Assembly (NCBI GenBank): GCA_009602725.1
Contig: WELB01000082.1
Location: 251,669 to 315,668, forward strand
Reading direction: 5' to 3'
Length of the DNA: 64,000 nucleotides
DNA from: Spirogloea muscicola
Lineage: Eukaryota > Streptophyta > Zygnematophyceae > Spirogloeales > Spirogloeaceae
Part shown: positions 57,101 through 64,000 of the stretch, piece after piece
Position numbering within the stretch: the stretch's first letter is position 1
How the letters are laid out: each line of letters opens with the position of its first letter
Program-made: the position numbers and the translations under genes
The notes under the pieces: generated by a model
Databases searched by the model: none
Told to the model about the DNA's origin: nothing
What the model saw: only the letters and a program-made list of their open reading frames with translations

Positions 57101-60100
57101 GGTGCGCGCCTCCTGGCTGATCTCCTTGAGCCTCTCGGTTGCCACCTGCCGGCCCCCTTGCTCTGTGCCCTGATCATGGACAGCCAGCAGAACACAAAGC
57201 AACAACAATTAGTGTGTAAATGTCAGGATAGACATACTAGACTAGCAATCTAGCAGAGTACCTACTACTCACAATACCCAACAACAGTGTTTGGCAATCC
57301 AGTATTCAGCTTATGAGTCTAAGAAGAGGAGGGAGTGCTGGTAAAGTAGCCGGCAACAACGGGCAAGTGGTACCTTTGGCGTTTCGGCCCCACTGCGGGC
57401 CTCTGTACCATTGGCCGTAACGGCCGCTCCAGCCACGGCCTTCCAGGAGAAGGATGACAGTTTTGCGAAAGCCTTGTGGCCAGTCCCAGAAAGGTTCACG
57501 CGAAAGGGCACGACTGGCCGCAGGCCCTCAGACAGCGGGTGCTTTGGCGAGTGCCTTGGCGACTGGCTTGGCGTTGTGGATCGACTGTTGGAGCGACTGT
57601 TGGAGCGACTACCCCACCGGCTGCTTGGCCTGCTCCGCAGTGGTGCGACGAAGCCGTTCTCCAGGAAGTGCTCAATGGAGTGAACCTGCAGCGAGGAGCC
57701 AGCACTTGAGCTTGACTTGAGGCGTTTAAATCAATGCCCGGCGAGACAGCAAGCCATCTTTCAGAAGCTCAAGCAGCACATAAACAGGCGTCCTCCAATA
57801 TAGCTTCTGGGTGCAATGATGCACGGCCTGAGTTGTATCGCCTACTTCTGCTGCCTAATTAGGGACTTTCAAAACAACTAGGAGAAGCAGTGCAACATCG
57901 GAATCGAAACTGAGCGGCAGATGAAAGTGTGATGACGATAGAAGCTGATCAATGGAACAATGAGGAGCAATTAGCTTAAAGTTTCGGGATGAGAGGGCGC
58001 AGTAATTGACCCTGTTAGAGGACAGCTCTGGTGACTTGGCGAGGAGGGCTTTCAGGTAGAGAATGCGGGTGCGCGCCACGAGCATCGAGTCCAGCAGCCG
58101 CCTGGGCTCCATCCTCCCCAGAAAGGAGAAGACTGCATCGCGGAGCTCTGCGAGCATCTCGCTCTCTCGCATCGCACGCTCCGCCTTGACAACTGCTGCC
58201 AGCACCTGCCACAAGGAACAAGAATGAGCAAGACGGCAAATTGGCCACAGCATCTCCATGATGCTGCTCCACGGCAATTCATAGCAGTGCAACAATCTGC
58301 TCTGCTGCAGCAGATCAGTCAAACCTGAAGCATGCCAAGGACAAGGGCACACATGACGTAATACGTACACATGATGACACGCTGACATAATTCTACTGAG
58401 CAGTCAAGACTGATAGAAGTAGCTGTTCAGGGCATTAAAAAGCTGTGACCTTGTTCAGATACACACCAGCATAAGCATCTTATTAGCTTGGTCGGCAGCA
58501 GCAGCCACGCTTCCATACTGGTCCGGACTGAATGCACTCAGCGCCCGAGTGAGATACTCCCCAGCCGCTGTGGACCTCAGCAGGCGCGGCGTGGAAGGCG
58601 TGCTCGTACTGGGCTGGTCATTAGCTTCGCCATTGGCCTGCGCTCCTGCACGACCGTGTGCTGTCTCCAGCATCGCAGGTGGCTCTCTATCGGTCATGGG
58701 CACCACTGATGTCGTCTCACCGACTGTAGTTGATACCGGCTCTGCTGCCTGACTTGAAGCGCTCTTTGATTCGTCTTTGGGATATTGCTGCTCAATGTTG
58801 TCAAGCAGCTCAGTGGAAGCTGCAGCCATCGCAGGCTGGTCGCTGCTCGCGTCTTGTGGCCTTGCTTCTGCCGAGCTCTGAAGTAGCGTACCAGCTTCTT
58901 GCGCTTGGGCAGGTAATGCTGGTCGTGCGACGAGCCTCTCATTCTCCTCATTCAGGCGCTGCAAGCCGCCATCATGCAGTCCACCAGTCAATGCCACTAA
59001 ATGCAGTGGCTGTTGTATTCCACAAGATCCTGGATCTGGCATTTGTATCAAAACAGGTGGCCGTGGCACTTGCATGCTTTGTCCGTGCAAGAAGTGACAT
59101 AGCAGATGTAAATGTAGGACTTGACACCGATGTGCTGCTCAATAGCTTCTAGCTAAAATTGCTGATTCCTTGACCCGGCATCGCTTACCTCAATGAGCTC
59201 GTCCCGTTTGGCCAGCTCCTCCTCCAGGTGAGCAATCGTGACCCGGAGCTTGCCCACTTCCTCTGCAGATGCCGCTTGGTTCGCATCAACGTCTGCCGGG
59301 GCGTCCTCTAACAGAGGACGAGCAGCAATCGTACTGGCAGCTGCGAGTGCCTCCGCGAGCTGGCGCTCCAGGTGCTGCACACGAACCTGAGCAGCAAGTA
59401 CCCATTGTCAAGATCACAAACCAGAGTCAATTACACCTGGCCTTGAGTCTGGAAAGGTGAGAGTATCACCATGTTGACCAAATAACGCTTGTCGGTCGAC
59501 TTCAACAGAAGAAGCCTTTGCATGCCTGTCACAGAGTTGCCCACTGAAAGACTTACTTGCCAACACATAGCATCGAGTCCATAGCATTATCTGGATAAGA
59601 GGCAGATGAGGAGTGTCAAAGATGACTTCATGAGCACCTCATTGCTGGCCATGGTCGCCCCGGCAGCCTCCGTCTCCATCACATACTCCACCATCTTGCT
59701 GCGGTGCTCCTCCTCCAGCTGCGACCGCAGCAGGAGCAAGGCCGCTTCGTGGCCCTCCTCTGCTCTCTGGGCCTTCTCTGAGGCAGCTGCCAGCTCAGCC
59801 TGCAGCCATAGAAACACTAGCATGTGTCAAAGCCCTTGCTTCGTTTGCTTACGTCCTCCTTGCCATTTCCACTGTGCAGCACCCAATAAGAATAGCTTAC
59901 TGTAGCAAGCCATACAGGAGAATTCAAATAATTGTGACTTACAAAGGTAACGGTGAAACAAGACGGACTTAATGTGCATGATAAGCGTCCTGATTGACAG
60001 GAAGGAAGCTAGGTGCTGAAAGCAGCTCCAACAATGACCCTTGCTGTGACCACAGCTCATGCTGACGCCTCTCAAGAGCCACAGCCTGCTTCATGCTGGG

Positions 60101-63100
60101 CATGATGTCCTCTAACCTGAAGACTTGTAGCTCGAGCCTGGTGCCTGTCAGTCTCGGCCTTGAGCTCCGAAGAGAACGCCCATGCTCTCTGCAGTTCGTT
60201 AAAAAGAACAAGCGCTTGAGCATCCAGGTCCTTGGCCGCCTCCTTGTGACGCAGCATCTCCTGCTGCAGCTCACTAAGCTCCTTCTCCTTTTCAAAAAGG
60301 TCTCGGCGAGCCTCGCTTGCCTGCAATCACCGACAGATCCAGATTATCTGTGCAGCATTCACGTGAAAGCCTACTGAACACATCGGGCATAACGGTCTTG
60401 ATTGTTTACACTACTGATTGGCTCAAAGAGCAGGTGCTGCCACGTCCATAGATTATAAGTCAACGTTGCAGGACTTGCTCTTCTTAAGCAGCTTAGCCTT
60501 GCCATTGCCAGGTGCGTTCTCAGACCCGTAAGAGTAATGTTTTCTGCTAAGGTACAAGCCTGCGTGCTGCAAACCTACCGCATCGCGCCACTTCTTAACC
60601 GTGTCTTTAGAGCCGAGGCTAAGCTCCGCATTGCGGCTGCGTGTAGCAAATCCGAGTGAAGCGATGCTCTCGGCAGTGTCAGTGACTGTTGGGCTGCACG
60701 TCACAACCAGCAGCGTCTTTGCATCCCCGCCTGTGATGTGCAGACACACGCTCAGACAGTTCACCATATGGCAAAGCTTGCTATAGGATGGCTTCAAGAT
60801 TGACTTATAGCACCGCAATGTCACTTGACTAAAGCATGCTGGTCTTGGAGGAAGCTGGTGGGGTGAGGAGCTAGAAGCTAAGAGCTAGGAGCTGTCTACA
60901 AAAGCGCGCAGGGTGGTGCCTACCAATGCAATCTGAGAGGAGATGCGTGAGCTTGGAGTTGCGGTGCGGCACGTGGTTCTTTTTGGCCGCCACAGCCAAA
61001 AGCACGTCCCCCAGCCTGCGCAGCAGAGTATTTTACACCTTCTAGCTCTAGTCAGTCCAGCGAGACTGTGATGCCTGTAAATCTGACAAGACTCTAACAT
61101 GGATTTACGCTGACGACTTGACACACTCTGCAGCAGGCAAGTGTGGCAAGCTTGCTCAAGTGCCCAGCCATTGGCAGGCCTCGTGACAATACAATCCGTG
61201 CAGCTTGTCATTCAGGGTCAATGTCTGGCAGCACTAGTTCAGGCTACCGTGTGCAGTCAAGGCAATCAAACAGTATATTGAATCACAGAGGGGACTCTAG
61301 GGCTCTCAGCTTTCGAATGCGCTATCAACATTCATTCACAGGAAACCTCCTCATGCACTTCTGTCGTGCTGCTTTAGGCCTCTCCATTGCGGGTGAGGAA
61401 AGTACGTGATGCTAAGGAGTTCATGGAAAGCTTCACAGGCAGTTGAAGGACACCTGGAAAACACCTGGAAACATCGTAGAGTGCATTGAACATCAGACGG
61501 CGTGCGGTGCTCACGCTGAGAATGCCTTGTTGAGGTGGAGCGACTCGGTGAGGCGGTCGCCAGACGTCAGCGACTTGGGCAGCCGCTCGCTGCCCGCGAG
61601 GTCCGCCAGCACCAGCTTGCTGCCGACGGCCTCGATGTGCGCGCCGCCATCCTCGCACGTCACCTCAATCGTCACGATGCTGCACACCATGAAAATGCGT
61701 TGTTCAAGGACGTGTCACAGAGCACTTTGACGTAACTAACAACCAGAAGCTGCGGCGTTCATCCCACTCTTCAAACGTTCCAGATGCACTGTTACACATG
61801 CAATCCGAGAGAGCTGAGACGGAAATATTGAGCTACTTACAAGGGGATCAGGAGGCTTACAAGTGAGAACGATTTGCACGGTCAGCCGCGGCAGCGGCAC
61901 CGGCGCCAGCCGCCCGATTCTGGTGCGCCGCCTTCAGGACGCGCGCGAATTCGGCAGGCGTGGTGACCACATCGTGCCGCAGACCAAGGACGACGACACT
62001 GCCATCTGCCTGCAGGATTTCATGGCGCGGCGCCATGCCCTTGTCCTGGTGGTGGCGCACAAGCAGGTCTCGGACCTGCGGGATAAGCCACACAGCCAAC
62101 GTCGGGCAACCTCATTAGAATCTCTAAGAGAAATTCAGTGGGGTCTCCATCAACTATTAGCTCAGATTTGGTGCTTAACGCCCTACAGCTGTACAACTGC
62201 GCAGGCGGCATACCTGCTCGTTGTAGATCTCAAGGGCGGTGACTTGGAAGGCATAGTGGCACAATGGCAACCCCGCGGTCGTGTTGGCAAGGTCGAACAT
62301 CTCGTCGAATGCGCGGTAGAAGAGGCCGCGGTCGTGCGACGGGCCCTCCTGCCGACAAGAAGTCAGAGCCGGCAGTCAGGAGGGCCGGAGACAGGGAGAG
62401 AGTGTCGCTGCAGCCACAAGGGGTTCCTTTGCTACGTTGTGATCATTCCTGCCGACCAGCAATTGGGTCACGCAGGCTGCCACAATAATGTATGGGCAGC
62501 CCGGACCACACCAGGAGCACGTGCAAAGGACTTTCCATCCAGGCTGGGATCAGGGCTCAGGCCATGACACTTCCATAAGTATTCCACTAGTATTCTCTAT
62601 TTAGTAATATATCAAAACGGTATACTAACAGGTCTACTAAATATCAAGTGTCAAAGTCAACTTAGGAGGGGCTAAGCACTCAGCTTTGCAAGGGCTTCAT
62701 GACTAGGAACAACAAGGAGGTAAGGGCCGGCAAGGAAGGAAGAAATGTGGAAGGAATGTGGTGCTTTCACTTAGCGGTGCAGCTTTCGCACCATGGTGTG
62801 CGACTTGCCGGAGCTGGTGGGGCCGTAAGTGAGAATGCACGCGTTGTACCCGTCCATCACCGACTGCACCACCGGCTGCACGTCGGCAAACAGCTCCACT
62901 ACAAAACGATGCGCGGGGATGTCGGCGTCAGCAGACGGACGCGTCGGGAGCAGCGCCGCAAGTGGTCAGCCTCTCTTGGACCTTAAGTAGATCTGAATTG
63001 GTAGAAACATGAGGAGAGGAGGGAGGCTGCCTTTACAGATAGGCACGCCCACCTTGGCTAACGTGCGGCCCGTATACGCGGTCGAACTCAAAGTCCTTGC

Positions 63101-63887
63101 GAGCAGCAGCGCCGCCGGCCGGCTGCGAGATGCGTACGGTGTAGTCGTCCGGGAACGATGCGACGGAGGGGCCCTCGTGCTCAAACTGCGGACGCACGCG
63201 GGCCCACACTCGCAGGTTGCCTGTACAGTGAAAGGCAAGTGCAGGCCGGCTGGTGTGCTGAGAGGACAGGAGAGGGAGGAGAGAAGAGGGAGGGAAGGCG
63301 ATGTTCGAGAGTGGGTAGACGTGAAGAGGAGGGAGAAGCAGAGGGAGGGGAAAAGAGGCGGAGGGAAGGGAGAGAGAGAAGGGAGGAGGAAGAACATTGG
63401 AGGCAGCAATCAACAAAGACAGACGAGGCGAGTGAGCAGAGGAGGAGGAGGTAAGAGGGAGGGGGAGGGAGGAGTTGAGCTATAATGGTGCAGGAAGCGG
63501 CACATCCTCCACAGCGGCGGCAGCACGGCCGCTATGGCGGCGGTCAGCTGTCGCTCACCCTTTATGGCGAGCAGGTCGTTGAAGAGCCTACGGCGCTCCT
63601 GCCGCAGCAGGGCGATGCGGGCCTCCACTTCTTTTGCCACCTGGTCTGCGTGCATGCGAGTCGGGCCAAGGCTGCAGACACTGAGCGCAGCGGCCCTTGT
63701 GGCAGCGGCCGCCCACCGGAGCGGCTGCTAATCGAGCTGCCGCTGCCGGACGGTCGGCCTCACCCTGCCGGTCGGTCTTCTCGGCGAGTGCGCCGAGGAA
63801 GAGCGCCAGGCGCCCAAACTTGCTGGCAGAGTATTCGTGCAGCTCCGCCGCCTCGCCGCGGAGCTCCATGCACTCGTCCTTGGCACT
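54104..63887 (-). CDS. KAC: Kinesin of the KAC/KIN-14VI type (chloroplast movement), partial
   Basis: In land plants KAC proteins help anchor and move chloroplasts with short actin filaments. The first exon in the window (from 63887, SAKDECMELRGEAAELHEYS) is internal, so the true 5' end is beyond the right edge. The motor follows: NLRVWARVRPQFEHEGPSVA and SFPDDYTVRI, FEFDRVYGPHV (63050-63220), P-loop YGPTSSGKSHTM (62790-62830), HYAFQVTALEIYNEQ, RANRSHLIVTI, LVLADLAGSE (61600), VPHRNSKLTHLLSD and LGFATRSRNAELSLGSKDTV then KKWRDA. Coiled-coil stalk exons include RRDLFEKEKELSELQQEML and LEEELAKRDELIE. The non-motor C-terminal region contains AERAMRESEMLAELRDAVFS, SEHWHGYAWQEEVPGDLELL and LVVVPEMLRRLAIAP. 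The last junction, AAG AA|G TAC (YLRLYNTIAARVPALREAWW), leads to TGA at 54104-54106. The EGPSV..FPDDY..DFEFDRVYGPHV block identifies the KAC family. Confidence 0.93.
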
Positions 63888-63963
63888 CTGCAGTCACCAG
63901 CAGGTGGGTGGGAGGCTGCTCTGAGATCATCAAGTTTGATAAAAGCGTGGCAGGAGCAGGGAA

Positions 63964-63987
63964 AGAAGGGGTGTGTGTGTGTGTGGG
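63964..63987. repeat. (GT)n microsatellite in a KAC intron
   Basis: Short GTGTGTGTGTGTGTG run near the right edge of the window, inside the intron upstream of the 63887 exon. Confidence 0.85.
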
Positions 63988-64000
63988 ATCATTGATTTGT

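Noticed and set aside
61374-61658. Minus-strand frame within the kinesin motor
   Set aside because: Out of frame with the LVLADLAGSE exon that occupies the same bases.
1-64000. Bacterial-type features (operons, CRISPR arrays, insertion sequences, riboswitches)
   Set aside because: The genes are intron-rich and eukaryotic; no direct-repeat/spacer arrays or bacterial signals were seen.

Overview
The window looks like nuclear DNA of a green-lineage eukaryote, most likely a streptophyte alga; I cannot name the species. All recognisable genes are split by many short GT-AG introns. Several products belong to plant-type families: a tandem-pore K+ channel with EF hands, a FAT acyl-ACP thioesterase, a CPL1-type RNA polymerase II CTD phosphatase with dsRNA-binding domains, a kinesin of the chloroplast-movement KAC/KIN-14VI type, and an SCC2 whose N-terminus resembles plant SCC2. 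Nothing in it looks bacterial (no operons, insertion sequences or CRISPR arrays).

Layout: 431-2800 (+) TPK channel; 2.8-5.67 kb repeat-rich spacer; 5675-7685 (+) armadillo-repeat protein; 8278-11847 (-) DUF185/NDUFAF7-like methyltransferase; 12776-14889 (-) acyl-ACP thioesterase; 15.3-16.7 kb AT-rich tract with a decayed reverse-transcriptase-like signal; 16.7-18.0 kb retroelement fragments; 18368-20203 (-) DNAJC9-like J protein; 20.7-24.8 kb dense pile-up of retroelement fragments; 26352-28008 (+) 3-methyladenine DNA glycosylase; 29379-36053 (-) CPL1-like phosphatase; 36457-46668 (+) SCC2 cohesin loader, divergent from CPL1 across about 400 bp; 47029-51998 (-) SAS10/UTP3; 52.4-53.1 kb retroelement nest and assembly gap; 53191-53729 (+) ribosomal protein eS12, 5' end lost in the gap; 54104-63887 (-) KAC-like kinesin, running off the right edge.

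The genes do not form one pathway. They are a mix of housekeeping functions (cohesin loading, ribosome biogenesis and translation, Pol II phosphorylation, base-excision repair, histone/HSP70 chaperoning) and organelle functions (plastid fatty-acid release, a possible complex I assembly factor, chloroplast positioning, K+ transport).

The most interesting non-gene signal is a dispersed repeat family. Each copy carries a short stem-loop of the GGGCTGG..CCAGCCC type, followed by CCCATTGGGAGAGCCACTT and TTC-rich ends. Many copies are linked to fragments of one protein tail that ends in a conserved LxRGY-stop. I interpret these as 5'-truncated copies of a non-LTR retrotransposon. One 64-bp hairpin-only copy has inserted into another copy and is flanked by a 6-bp duplication. 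Repeat copies lie directly beside sequence breaks at the 5' ends of two genes. Single ambiguous bases at 5668, 11430 and 20358 and the gaps at 41-314 and 53118-53190 limit the gene models.
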